NCBI RefSeq assembly: GCF_910589235.1
Contig: NC_060973.1
Span: forward strand, 864,501-928,500
Direction: 5' to 3'
Length of the DNA: 64,000 bases
DNA from: Vespa crabro
Lineage: Eukaryota > Arthropoda > Insecta > Hymenoptera > Vespidae
Below the pieces are notes generated by a model that did not search any database, was not told the DNA's origin, and saw only the letters and a list, made by a program, of their open reading frames with translations. The translations under genes were made by a program, and so were the position numbers. How positions within the stretch are numbered: position 1 is the first letter of the stretch; each line of letters starts with the position of its first letter. This document shows, in pieces, positions 44,855 to 55,619 of this stretch.

Positions 44855-45063
44855 ATATAGAGAAACGTGAGGTGCGAAGACGGAATCTTGACGCGCACGC
44901 GGCACCTTTCCGGGTTCGCACGAATCTTAACGGCCGACGCCAAAGAGACGCCTCCGGGCATGGCTGGCCCGTTAACAACAAATTATATCAATTTGTTAGT
45001 GGCCACGAGAGAGCGCACGTTTCTGCGGGGGTGGCGCGTTACATGCGTGTTCCATGGCCATAG
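44851..45063 (+). CDS. 70-codon open frame, unrecognised
   Basis: ATG-to-TAG frame right after a (GA)n tract. The peptide is Arg-, Ala-, His- and Val-rich, CG-ended codons dominate, and there are no simple repeats. A second plus frame is open over the same stretch. No domain recognised. A stop-poor, CG-rich patch is an adequate explanation. Confidence 0.13.
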
Positions 45064-45239
45064 ATCATGCCTGGGTTCTCGCTGTACGGCAAAAAGGCAA
45101 GAATGAGAGAAGAAAGAAAAAAAAGGGAAAAAAAAGGAAGAGAAAAAAAGAAAAGAAGAAAAATAAAAAAGATTCTAGACGAGCGTCTAAATGCGTTTGT
45201 CTGTGTGCCGTGCCTGTGTCTGTCGTATGCGCGCCCGTT

Positions 45240-46000
45240 TGCACGTGTGCGCGTTCATGAGAACTTAGACAGGATCACGATCGATTGATCAATCGATTGA
45301 TCGTTCGATTCGTAGTTTTTTAGAGATTGTTTTTTTTCCCCTTCTTTCTTTTTTTTTTCTTTTTTTTTTTCTTTCATTTATTTCGCATTTACATTTCTCC
45401 ACAATAGGTCGTCATAGATTCTTTAATCAGTGCTCAAAATTTTTAATATTCCAATGTTTTACATTGACGATTTTTTTTATTGATCATGATCCAGAGAAAA
45501 AAGTGATCGATCGATCGATCCGTAGCTTTGTACCTATGTCTTCTTGCGCGTGCGTTTATGGGAACATAGATCGTTAAAAGGAAGTTTCACTGTCGATCGA
45601 TCGATCTATTCGAAACTTTCCAGTGATTTTTTTCTCTACTATGAACTCACATTTTCGTTCAAGATCGTGACAATTTTGTTAATAAAAAGTGAAAATCCTA
45701 ATGAATCATTTGTAGCCTTGACAATCTTTTTATGAACATTGCGTTCATTTTATTGAAGTTTGTGATAGATTTTTTATCCAAATAATTTTTAACATTTCTT
45801 CCTAATTGATCCTTTCTAAAGATCTTCCTAAAGATCATTCTTTCTATTTCGTGTTCACGCATTCGTGTGTTGAGTCGCATTTGAAGTCGTGAAAAATTTT
45901 TGTAATCTAAGCTCGAGAATTTGAATATCCTAATGAATAATCAAGTTTGGCAATTTTTTCAAATAATCATGATCTAACGAAAGAAGCGATCTCAAGCGTA
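45240..46000. repeat. Old, diverged tandem array
   Basis: Related cores at about 45385-45510, 45649-45745 and 45878-45995, with a probable fourth at 45741-45815. Shared words: a CGCATTT-type start, ATCCTAATGAAT (or TTCCAATG, TTCCTAATTGAT), then a TTGACAATTTTTT variant. Units 1 and 3 also share ATCATGATCYARMGAAARAA. (GATC)n-like palindromic words occur at 45290, 45509 and 45595. Divergence is high, so unit limits are approximate. Confidence 0.6.
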
Positions 46001-46059
46001 GCACGGAAGCCCGAAATCTTTTACGATCGAAACTGTAAATTTGAATTCTCTTAATCGTT

Positions 46060-47220
46060 GGATAAGTTAAAGAAACAAAGAAAAAAGAAAAAACAAGAAA
46101 ATAAGAAAGAAAAAGTCGAGTCACGTTTCGTCGTTTCGTCAAGATCATGCAGGATATTTTTCATGATAGTCCGCGATCCATCATTTCGAACGATGCGTGA
46201 TCCTCAGACGAGATCCATCGGATTCTTCTCATCGAGTCTAGTTACCGTATGAAAAATGATGCCGCTTTATCATGCGGGCCAATTTTGTAGCGCGACAGTG
46301 ATCGAAACGTGAACGTGTCTTCCGTTTAAGAGTGAACCAAACGCGATGAATAAATTCATCTCCGGAAGATGATTATGTTTTTGTAATAATTAAAGAAATT
46401 TCGTAATAATTAGGAATGGAAACGAATTAGAAATTACGATGAGAAAAAATATCGACGTATAGATAATAATCGATGGAAACCCGTCTTCCTTACATTTTCT
46501 TCTTTTTTTTTTTCTTTCATCATTATGCATTTTTTATTTGATTTTGGCATCGCAAAACAGCATTCGACATTCGTAATAAAATAAAAAACGAATAATATTT
46601 TCATTTTACTATTTTTTGATTATGTTACAAAGCAACTGATTAGAGCGTGGTATTTGAATTTGTAAATTACTTCTAACTATTTATATATCTAACTATTCCT
46701 ATATCAGCCATTCATATTGTATCACGTGGTAATGTTACGAGTGGGCTCGTTAATAAATACGATATTATATATTGTTAATATTAGAAAAGCAATCAATTTA
46801 GTACGTCTAATTGGGTATAGATATGCGTGTATATAAGTGTGTGCGACAAAAGTAGAAAGACGGGAAACCAATCAATGCGGTATTTGTCAATTTTTAAAAT
46901 CTATTTTCGAACGTGGGTGTTAGTCTCTCAAATATACATGAAATATGCGTGAATAAGAATAATATATCCGATAAATATATAATGTACGATTAATGCAAAA
47001 TAAAAAGAATATATATATATATATATATATTTTTTAAATCCTCTAATGAAGGAAATACATTTCTCTGTAGAAAAATAGAGGATTTATTTATTTATTTATC
47101 TATCTATCTATATTCTCTTCGAAAAGTCCGATTAAACTCATAGAAAAAATAAAATAAAATAAAAAAAATAAAAAACAAAAATAGAAATATTCGTGGAATT
47201 AAACATATAGTGAAATGATT
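46060..47220. other. AT-rich unique sequence
   Basis: Short (TA)n at about 47010-47030 and (TATC)n near 47096-47112. No supported gene. Confidence 0.5.
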
Positions 47221-47235
47221 ATACTCAGACACAAT

Positions 47236-47267
<32 letters not shown>

Positions 47268-47394
47268 TAAAGAAGAGAAAAGAAGAGAAGGAAAAAAAAT
47301 GGTCGGTTCTTCGACAAAGAGAGACACGGAACGTTAACGTCAAGAAATATGAAGGTGAAATAGATCGCAGGTGCGTGGGTGTATCGTCTAAAAC

Positions 47395-47495
47395 GAAGAA
47401 GAAGAAGAAGAAGAAGAAGAAAAAGAAAAAAAAGAAGAAAAAAAACAGGAGAAGAAGGAGGAAGAGGAGAAGGAAGAGAAGGAGAAGGAGTAGGT
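47395..47495. repeat. (GAA)n/(GGA)n purine tract
   Basis: About 100 bp of purine trinucleotides, facing a pyrimidine tract at 47625-47715. Confidence 0.95.
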
Positions 47496-48073
47496 GATAG
47501 TAGTAGAGGGGGAAGGTCGGAAGGGTGTTAGAAAATACGAAATTGAGCCCATTTGTTCTCGAGTGGTCTCTGTGAAAGTCCGACCGCCTCGATCGCCTCG
47601 TGCCGTGCCGCAGGGGACCCTCTTGAATCCTCCTCCACCCTTCCTTCTCCTTCTCCTTCTCTTTCTCCTCCCTCTCCTCCTTTTCTCTCTCTCTCTCTCT
47701 CCTCCTCCCTCATGGTATCATAAATCCTTCGAGGTGTTAATACGTTCACACACTCGTCGACCTCTCGAGCACCCACGAAAACACGCTCGTAGATCTATGG
47801 TTTAACACATTCGCTGCCGAGCTAATTTTGCATAAATCGATACCTACGTCCTTTTCATAATATATTTTCGTAGCATTTTTTCGTTTTTCTTTTTTTTTTT
47901 TACTTTTCATTTTTTTTTTCCCTTTATACTTTTCTTTTCTTTTTTTTTTCAAACATAAAAATACGACCGCCAAAAATGATTATCGTCGTTTCGAATTATT
48001 CAACGTAGTCATTAGCTTTCTCTTCATTGCAATTGTAATTTTCTTCTTATAATTACTATTCTTCTGAGCGCAT

Positions 48074-48078
<5 letters not shown>

Positions 48079-48116
<38 letters not shown>
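48079..48116. repeat. (CT)n microsatellite
   Basis: About 18 CT units. A second CT plus (CTAT)n tract follows at 48166-48220. Confidence 0.97.
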
Positions 48117-48122
<6 letters not shown>

Positions 48123-48172
48123 CTCATTTTGTTTCCTTTTTTATTTTCTTTCTTTCTTTCTTCCCTCTCCCT

Positions 48173-48206
<34 letters not shown>

Positions 48207-48239
48207 CTATCTCTTTCTCTCGTCCAGTAAATAGCGTGC

Positions 48240-48890
48240 CAAACGAGCGCTATCTTCGTCGAATCGCGGATTCAACCCTATAATTTCCGATATACTATAC
48301 CGGCGTTTTATCTGGCCGATCCTTCGCTTTCCGTCGATTCCAAGATGAAATCGTAAACGGATAACGAGCATCATGGTGTTCTAAATTTATCGTCATAAGG
48401 AACGAATAGTTGGAAGGATTGTTCATAAGAAATATATTTTCGACACAATAGAGGTAATAATATATGCGTTGAAATTTTACGAAATTCATAGGATGTATAT
48501 GAGTATAAACATAAACAAACATACAAGCGCACATGCACACACAAACACATACGTATATATATATATACAAGTTGAATGTACTTATCTGTGTAATAAATCA
48601 TTTTGAAATGGCAAATATTTATCGGCATGCCGCGTTATTATGCCAATTAGATATCCACCAGTCTGGTATAGTACACGACTTCTGTCGTGTTTCGTTTACC
48701 ATTGAATCCGTGGCGTGTAGATATTATATTGCGTAAGAAATAAGTGATACCTCGATAGTTTTCATCGTTAATAGCCGCAAACACGAACTCCCTTTCGAGT
48801 TTCTGATATTAGCATGTCGTATGACGTTTCATTACGAACTACCGATAAAGTATTCGTTCGATTGATCGTATCGCAAAAAAAAAATAAATA
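48240..48890. other. Unique sequence
   Basis: Mixed composition with a short (CA)/(TA) stretch at 48530-48567. No supported gene. Confidence 0.45.
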
Positions 48891-48900
48891 AAAAAGAAGA

Positions 48901-48904
<4 letters not shown>

Positions 48905-48932
<28 letters not shown>
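48905..48932. repeat. (CT)n microsatellite
   Basis: About 14 CT units. Confidence 0.95.
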
Positions 48933-48935
<3 letters not shown>

Positions 48936-48997
48936 TCTTTCTCTCTTTACAATTATTCGTAAATAAATAAAATTTCTTTTCTTAGAATATTCTTTTC

Positions 48998-49023
48998 TTT
49001 TTTTTTTTTTTTTTTTTTTTTTT
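48998..49023. repeat. Poly-T tract
   Basis: About 25 consecutive T. Confidence 0.95.
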
Positions 49024-50110
49024 CGTTAAATCCAACTTCCACGATCTTGAAGATCTCCAAAGGATTAATCGAAACTCTATGTACACATATACAAACACAT
49101 ATACACATACATACGTAAATAAATACATATGTGTGCGTGCAATGTGAGGTTTGACTTGTGAACATAATTTATGCACACGTTATCGCGACATAATTTAGTA
49201 GTATAGGAACAGAATGGAATGGAAGGAAGGAAAGATCTCACGTCTCTCTCTCTCTCTCTCTCTCTCTTTCTCCATCTGTGTGCGTGTGTGCGATGGTTGA
49301 AGAAGAGAAGAGATCGGATCGGTAGAGAGACTCTTGAGAGAAGATCGTCAACTAATCCGACGATATCCATCCAACCGCGCGATTCGACTCGAATGGCGAA
49401 TAGCCGCGAAGTTCCATCGCGGGTTTCGTGCCAAAGACCCATCGATTTCCATTCTGGCTTCCACGACGATCAATTATTGTCCGTCGTTCGATCCTGATAC
49501 CTTCGAACAAGGCACCGCTCGAGCTGCAATCGTGTAACTCGATCGTCTATCGCAGGCGCGAGAGCAAAATGAAAACCTGTTCGGGTATAAAATACTTACG
49601 GGAATAGTCGGTACTCTTAACGGTATTGCAAACATAAAAGTTACACTTCTTCCCTTCGATTCGGTCAAAGGTCGTCGCTTGTAACGCAACGAAGCTAGGG
49701 GATTTTATTTGGAAAAATTTACTGAAAAGATTTCTCGAATAGAGAGACTTTTTAATCTTCTGGAAAAGAACAAAAAGTATATATATATATATATATATTC
49801 TTGTGCCTGTCATCGATCGATTTCTTTTTTCTTCCTTTTTTTACTCCCTTTTTTTTATTGTAATACAACAAATATATACGAAGTAAATAAGGAACGTAAA
49901 GTATGTACGCATATAATGAATCAAGAATGGATTATGGATCATCTCTCTGTATTTTTTCTTTTCTCTTTTTCTTTTCTTTTTTTTTTTTTTTTTTTTTTTG
50001 ATAATATAAAAAATATCTTCAACCGATACGATCTTAAGAAGATTACTTTAAGTTTTTAATCACAAATAACGTACATACATATAACGTACCTATAAGGGAG
50101 TAAAATAACC

Positions 50111-50127
50111 GATCAATAATATTGATC
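50111..50127. repeat. 8-bp-arm palindrome
   Basis: GATCAATAATATTGATC is a perfect palindrome around a single central base. Confidence 0.85.
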
Positions 50128-50266
50128 ATTATACTGTTACAACACACCCTTCAAGAAGGATCTTTGATCTTGATGATTCATGGAAAGAAGAGGAAGAAAA
50201 GGAAGAAGAAAAAAAATAAAAGGAGAAGAAAGAAAGAAAGAAACAAAATCCTTAGGATTAACTCAA

Positions 50267-50299
<33 letters not shown>

Positions 50300-50603
50300 A
50301 AAAAGATGAAGACTTTGTCCAGTCGAGGACGATGCCATTCTCGATCTTCTTTAGGAGAGCGAGCACCAAGTGGGATCTATGACTTCCGTAGGGACCATAA
50401 TAAGTTTGCCATCCGCGAGAGACATGCGATTCGCCGCCAATAGGCGAGGAGAAGGGGTCAGGGGGTCACATCCGATCCGCAGATAAGAAGGCGAGCCGCG
50501 CGATTTTACCGCGTGCGGCAAAGTTGAAAGCGAGTTGTTCCGCGCCCTTCCTGCCTCGCCTCACCTCCTTTCTTCTTCCTCCTTTTCTTTTTCTTTTCTT
50601 TTT

Positions 50604-50606
<3 letters not shown>

Positions 50607-50643
<37 letters not shown>
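50607..50643. repeat. (CT)n microsatellite
   Basis: About 18 CT units. A (TTCTC)n-like stretch follows at 50672-50708. Confidence 0.97.
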
Positions 50644-50647
<4 letters not shown>

Positions 50648-51219
50648 CTCTTTTTCCTTCTCCCCCACACGTTTCTCTTCTCTTCTCTTCTCTTTTCTTC
50701 TCTTCTCTCAGTGAGCAACGAATCTCGCAAAGGATTTTCGATCCGGATTATATTAAGATAAAAAGGCACGATAGGGGCGTGACCATTACGAACGCCAAGC
50801 GATCTCGTTACAATTTTGGAAAGGTTGAAAGAGATCTCTCGTGTCTGTGTCTGTGTGAATATGTGTAATTATATATGTGCATGTGTGAGAGAAAAAGAGA
50901 GAGAGAGATCATCGAGATTCGAACATAGATAAAGTAAGAAAGAAATTCCCATAGATATTGTTATTCATCATAGATAGATATTGTAAGTAGATAAATGAGT
51001 AAGTAATTACTTATTCTTGGTGTGATAGGCTTATCGTTATCCCCGGGTGAGGGAGAGTAGCTTGGTTCAATAATTATCGAGAAATTCAATATAAATTTGT
51101 ATATTCCAAAAGCATAGGGCATAGTAGGGTATTTAGTACGATTTCTTTTATAATATTTGTTTAGATGTAACATTACGTTAATATTATATATGTTATGTTA
51201 TAAAATATTCTCCAGAAGT

Positions 51220-51480
51220 TAGAAGAAGAGGCGCGTTTTATTGCGCCCGTTAAATTTATATAATAATAAATTAGTTGCTTGATAGTACGGCACAGTGGTG
51301 CCGTTTATGGCGGCCGTTATAAAACATTATTTTATATTGCGATTAATCCGAGTTCGATCGTAAATTAAACGTTCCATAAATAAATCAACGGCAATTACGA
51401 CGGGGTGCCGAGTGCAGTAAATTTCACTATATTTCACTAATCGTAATGTCTATGGGATATTTATGGAGTATATGAAAAAG
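51220..51480. other. Candidate conserved non-coding island rich in homeodomain-type sites
   Basis: About 260 bp without simple repeats. It holds TAAATTAGTTGC, GTTTATGGCGGCC, ATTGCGATTAATCCG, CCATAAATAAATC and GGCAATTACG, all Hox/Caudal- or TAAT-type cores, and the hairpin CGGCACAGTGGTGCCG (about 51288-51303). A regulatory role is inferred from motif density. Confidence 0.35.
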
Positions 51481-51614
51481 TAAGTTTCACAAACTAGTAC
51501 TGTCCTAACAACATAGTACTCGTGTTATTACATTTTATCGTTAACTATGACTTCATTTCGTTTCGAAATATTCATATACATTATATGAATATATAATATA
51601 ATAAAAATAATTTC

Positions 51615-51615
51615 T

Positions 51616-51650
<35 letters not shown>
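51615..51650. repeat. (CT)n microsatellite
   Basis: About 16 CT units. Confidence 0.97.
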
Positions 51651-51657
<7 letters not shown>

Positions 51658-51945
51658 TTTTTATAAAAAGTAAAAGTCGACGACAGGAATCCTTTGCCTT
51701 ACAGTACATATACATTTATTCGTAATAATTAACATTTAACATTTACATCATTGCAAAACTATTAAGAAAATATAAAAAGTATCGTGACAAATTTACTATC
51801 TAAAGAAAACAAGGGTGACATTCTTTGATAGAAGAGGAAGAAAAACAAAAAAAGAACAAATTATTAGAAGAAGAATCCATAAGAAATCTTATTCGCAAGA
51901 AATATTATAAGAAGAAGAAGAAGAAGAAGAGAGTTTGCCCTTGAA

Positions 51946-52482
51946 TCAAGAGGGGGAGAGAGAGAGCGAGAGAGAGAGGGTGGGGGGAGGGAGAGAGAAA
52001 GTGAGAGAGAAGAGCGTAAACGACGTTTTAATCACGGAGACGAGAAGCGTGCTCCTGATTGGCGCACCTCGTCGCTCCACTTTACAAGAGAGCCTTCCTC
52101 TTCTCCTCCCCACACCGATCCTTCTTTTTTCCTCTCTCTCCCCCCCCTCCTCCTCCTCCACCACCCCCCTCACCCACTTCTCCACGAAGTCGAGATAAAA
52201 GGCTGATTTTACGGGGCAGTACGTGGCCGTACGTGGCTGTTCCAAGAGGCATCCTACGAGCTGATCGAGGAAGGTATAAAGGGTGCCGACGGGCATTGTC
52301 TGGCGTTTAGTGCTGGCCCGACCTTTGCTACGTGTATCGGTGGGCCCCTCTCGGCATCCCGATGGGGCTCCTCGGTCTCTTCTTCTTAAACGTTCCTCTC
52401 TCGAGCACGTCTTACGTTTTGCAGCCGGAGTCGTAATACGCACGCTTACGACTTTGCGTCTCTTTGCCTTCGTTCCTCGCAT
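51946..52482 (-). CDS. 178-codon open frame, unrecognised
   Basis: An ATG at 52482-52480 opens a minus-strand frame ending in TGA at 51948-51946. The first 80 residues are strongly basic (Lys/Arg clusters resembling nuclear localisation signals). The middle is mixed (Leu, Tyr, Cys, Phe, Val), followed by a Glu run from a GAG tract and a Leu/Ser/Pro end from a pyrimidine tract. Two plus-strand frames are open over parts of the same region, showing it is stop-poor. No domain recognised. It conflicts with the promoter-like signals on the plus strand. Confidence 0.17.
   Translation of the reverse strand: MRGTKAKRRKVVSVRITTPAAKRKTCSREERLRRRDRGAPSGCREGPTDTRSKGRASTKRQTMPVGTLYTFLDQLVGCLLEQPRTATYCPVKSAFYLDFVEKWVRGVVEEEEGGEREEKRRIGVGRRRGRLSCKVERRGAPIRSTLLVSVIKTSFTLFSLTFSLPPPTLSLSLSLSPS
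52218..52313 (+). promoter_or_regulatory. Promoter-like segment: paired TACGTG, TATA box
   Basis: Two TACGTG words lie exactly 10 bp apart (52220-52225 and 52230-52235). TACGTG is the core bound by bHLH-PAS dimers (Tango/Trachealess/Single-minded, HIF). TATAAAG follows at 52275-52281, and a weak initiator-like TTTAGTG sits at about 52306-52312, 30 bp downstream. The surrounding 52020-52500 is CG-rich and complex. Promoter function is inference; no supported plus-strand gene follows closely. Confidence 0.25.
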
Positions 52483-52539
52483 AAGACTCCGACCCCTGCG
52501 ATCTTTTATACGACCTTTCCTTTATCCCTTCTTCTTTTT

Positions 52540-52684
52540 CTGTTTTCTTTTTTGTTATTTGGTTTATTTCTTTCTTTCTTTCTTTTCTTGCTTTCTTTCT
52601 TTCTTTCTCTCTTTTCTTTTTTCCTTTTTCTTTCTTTTTTTTCTTTTTTCTTTTTTTTTCTTTTTTTTTTTTTTTTTTTTTTTT
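52540..52684. repeat. T-rich pyrimidine tract
   Basis: Almost pure T/C over 140 bp, immediately before the four-unit array. The opposite strand gives a Lys/Arg-rich frame that is disregarded. Confidence 0.92.
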
Positions 52685-52718
52685 GTTGCGGTCTTTCTCT
52701 CTTTCGTCGTTCTTGTGA

Positions 52719-53759
52719 CGAATACTGACAGGAACGACAGGATGTTCGAGAAAAGAATCGTTTGGAACGATTAGATTTTTTTTGCCTCATTTCGAAGAAA
52801 TGTAGGATAGTTTATTTGTTGCTATTTATGGTTTATGTATATGTCTTATCTGTTAAGACGTGACGGTTAAATTTTGTCGAGTTAAATTGAAATTTGAAAA
52901 ATTTCTTAAGTTCGTATCTTTACTGTTTACTTATTGCAAAGATAAAGCACACAGCATTTCTTTTCCCTTATTTATAAAAAATATCGTTCGGCACGATTAG
53001 GTTTCTTTTTCATTTTCAAGAAATGTTAGAACAACTTTTAGATATATAGATCGATATTACTTAAGATTTATATACATAGATGATTTATCTGTAAAGATCT
53101 GTACGGTTTAGATTTATTCAAGTTCAATTGAGATTACAAAATCTCTAAACTCGTATCTATACTGTTTACTTATTACTCCTTTCTCTCTATTTCATTTTTT
53201 TTCTCATCAGGATGAATTCTGAATAAGAACGAGGACGTTCGAGAAAAGAATCGTTCGGAATCGTTTAGTTTCATTTTTATTTAGAAAAAAAAAAAGAAAA
53301 AATCTAGGATAGCTTCTAGGTATGTAAATGGATAATATTTAAGATTTATGTATATGTCTTATCTGTGAAGACATAACGGTTAGGTTTTGTCAAGTTAAAT
53401 TGAGATTTCAAAATCTCTTATGTCGTATCTTTACTGTTTACTTATTGCAAAGGTAAAACGTACAGTATACCTACTCTCTTCCCTCTAACCCTTTTTCTTC
53501 TGTTCTTTTTTTTTCTTTTTCTTTTTTTTTTTTTTGTTCATTGCGTTAGAAACTAATAAGAATGAGGACAAGAAAAAGAATCGTTCAGAATGGTTAGCTT
53601 CATTTTTACTTTTAAAAAATGTATGTGTAGTTTTTATATATGTTAAATGGTTAATATTTAAAATTTATGTATATGTTTGTATTGGTAAAAATATAAAAGC
53701 ATAAAAGTTTAAATAAGATTTTGTCAAGTTAAATTACGATTTTTAAAAATCATCTCATA

Positions 53760-53810
<51 letters not shown>

Positions 53811-53850
53811 TTATTTATTTATTTATTTGTCGCAAGAATAAAGGAAAAAT
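52719..53850. repeat. Four-unit tandem array with retained hairpins
   Basis: Units are anchored on TCGTT at 52758, 52984, 53251 and 53581. Shared blocks in order: AAAGAATCGTTCGGAA; TTATGTATATGTCTTATCTG; TTTTGTCAAGTTAAATTGAG; CGTATCTTTACTGTTTACTT. A short hairpin follows the AAATT core in every unit (52889-52905, 53130-53145, 53402-53417, 53738-53751). A second hairpin, ATGTCTT/AAGACRT, is intact in units 1 and 3. Unit 4 is interrupted by (TA)n at 53763-53806. There is no open reading frame. Satellite DNA, a regulatory array or a non-coding RNA locus are all possible. Confidence 0.85.
53763..53806. repeat. (TA)n-(TATT)n compound microsatellite
   Basis: About 22 TA units followed by five TTTA units to about 53829, inside unit 4 of the array. 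Confidence 0.97.
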
Positions 53851-54003
53851 GATTTCTAGTCTTGAATTTTTAATGGAAAAACAATTCGTAAACAAAGCTC
53901 GAGTTTATCCACGATGACTTAAATTGTTGTAATTTTACTTAAAGTATTTGTCCTTTAAGGTATTCGTCCTTTCGTAATATTTTTCATCGGCTCGTTTTCG
54001 TAG

Positions 54004-54190
54004 TTGGATATCAATGAAGGGAAATTCTTACCAGAGGAATTAAACGGATCTAAGGAAATCGATAGAGCGCCTGGGGGGTCAGCTCGCAGGACACTAACTT
54101 TTAACATAGAACGTAACCTTCACCGTACAAATGTAAACGGCCATTACTCCCTGACCTCGTCGTATCTCCTGTTTCCCCAAGTTGACACTG
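54004..54190 (+). CDS. Candidate exon after a good acceptor, unrecognised
   Basis: GGCTCGTTTTCGTAG (ending 54003) is a convincing acceptor. The frame starting at the first exon base is open for about 62 well-mixed codons (Asp, Asn, Glu, Lys, Pro, Thr, Tyr) before it enters a (CA)n/(TA)n tract. A possible donor GTAAAC lies at 54133, otherwise the frame runs into repeats. No domain recognised. The incoming phase is 0, the same as the outgoing phase of the donor at 41628; this is compatible with, but does not show, a shared plus-strand transcript. Confidence 0.22.
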
Positions 54191-54214
54191 CCACCTATAT
54201 ACATAATACACGCA

Positions 54215-54221
<7 letters not shown>

Positions 54222-54259
<38 letters not shown>

Positions 54260-54261
54260 GT
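54222..54261. repeat. (CG)n-(CA)n-(TA)n compound microsatellite
   Basis: A short CG run, then about 12 CA units, then TA units. Confidence 0.95.
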
Positions 54262-54619
54262 ATATCGTATAGATAGTATCCGAGAATAGGATAAAAGCTA
54301 ACTTTCTGTAGGTACATAGACCGTTTTATGGATTCGCTCGAACGTCGTGGAGTCATAAAGGATAACGTCGCGCTAGGAACGCATTACTTTTATGTACACG
54401 TATATCATGCATCTAATTGTAGGCAAAGTCTCTAAGAGTATTATGTTAATTATTAGCATCACGATAATACCTACGGACGAAGCGCGAGCGCCACGAAAGC
54501 AAAGTCTTCAAATAGGGGTTTTCGTTAGTGGCGAAAGGCAGAAACGATTAGCTAAGTATGCGAATCATCTTATCGACCTTTTTGACGATCGTACGTTTTT
54601 TCTTTTTCCTTCTTTCTTC

Positions 54620-54672
54620 CTTCTTCCTCTTTTTCTTCTTCTTCTTCTTCTTCTTCTTCTTCCTCCTCCTAT
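54620..54672. repeat. (TTC)n trinucleotide tract
   Basis: About 15 TTC/TCC units. Confidence 0.95.
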
Positions 54673-54779
54673 TTATTCCCACCAATCTCCACTATCGTCC
54701 ACCCTTTTTCTCGTATAGTTCATTCCATACGATGATAAAATTACGAATGTACATATCTCTCGTCAAAATCATGTAACTA

Positions 54780-55540
54780 TCATTGTTCATTCACGTGTAT
54801 TTTAGAAAGTTTAACTCGTTTGACCATTGGGAAATTATACGATGATCTTTCTGATTAGAACGTAACAGGATAGATTATAAATCGAACATATGTATAGGTT
54901 TATGTTTGTTTGCACAATTATTTAATATCGAATTCATTTTATTCCATAATAAAATGTATTTTAATATTGAATACATTTCCCCCTCCCCCAACCAATAAAG
55001 TTTATCCAATATTGGATAGATTTTATTTTCTTAATAAAAGGAGAATGAATTTAATTTAAATAATAGAAAATTTGATATGGTCGTGAATATAATCCAATGT
55101 ACATGCACAGATAGATATAAGAAAATATATTTATGTACCTTAATCTAATATTAATTGAGGTAATATATTTTATGAAATTTCTTTTACGTCATTACATATA
55201 ATTACATATCATCGATAGTCCGACATAATAAGGACGATCGCGAAAGAGGGCCATGAGGGATATGAGGAGGAAGGGACGAACGGTTGCCGTTCGGCTATGC
55301 ATAAGCGTGCATTACCAAACATTACGATTATTTTATGGCACTATACGCGCGAGTCGTAAAATTCACGTGCCATTTTAACAACTGGCTTCCTGCTGGTGCG
55401 GGTCCATACGAACGGTCAATCGTGGTTTAAAAAGAGACGCGCCTACGAATGAACGAATGAACGAACGAAGATACGCACAAAAGTGAATAATTTTTAATTG
55501 ATAAATAAATTATACGGATAGACAACGATGATTGAAATTC
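54780..55540. other. AT-rich unique sequence
   Basis: Nothing supported. A CG-bearing patch at 55220-55420 may be a short island. Confidence 0.45.
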
Positions 55541-55556
55541 TCGATTGACATTCATT

Positions 55557-55603
55557 ATTAGCATGTATGACTGATAACATATGATAGTCATACATTTACT
55601 AAT
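55557..55603. repeat. Hairpin, 10-bp perfect arms plus outer pairs
   Basis: ATGTATGACT and AGTCATACAT pair perfectly; outer ATTAG and CTAAT also pair across a small asymmetric bulge. The loop is 13 nt. Confidence 0.85.
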
Positions 55604-55619
55604 CGTTCCTTCGATCGAA

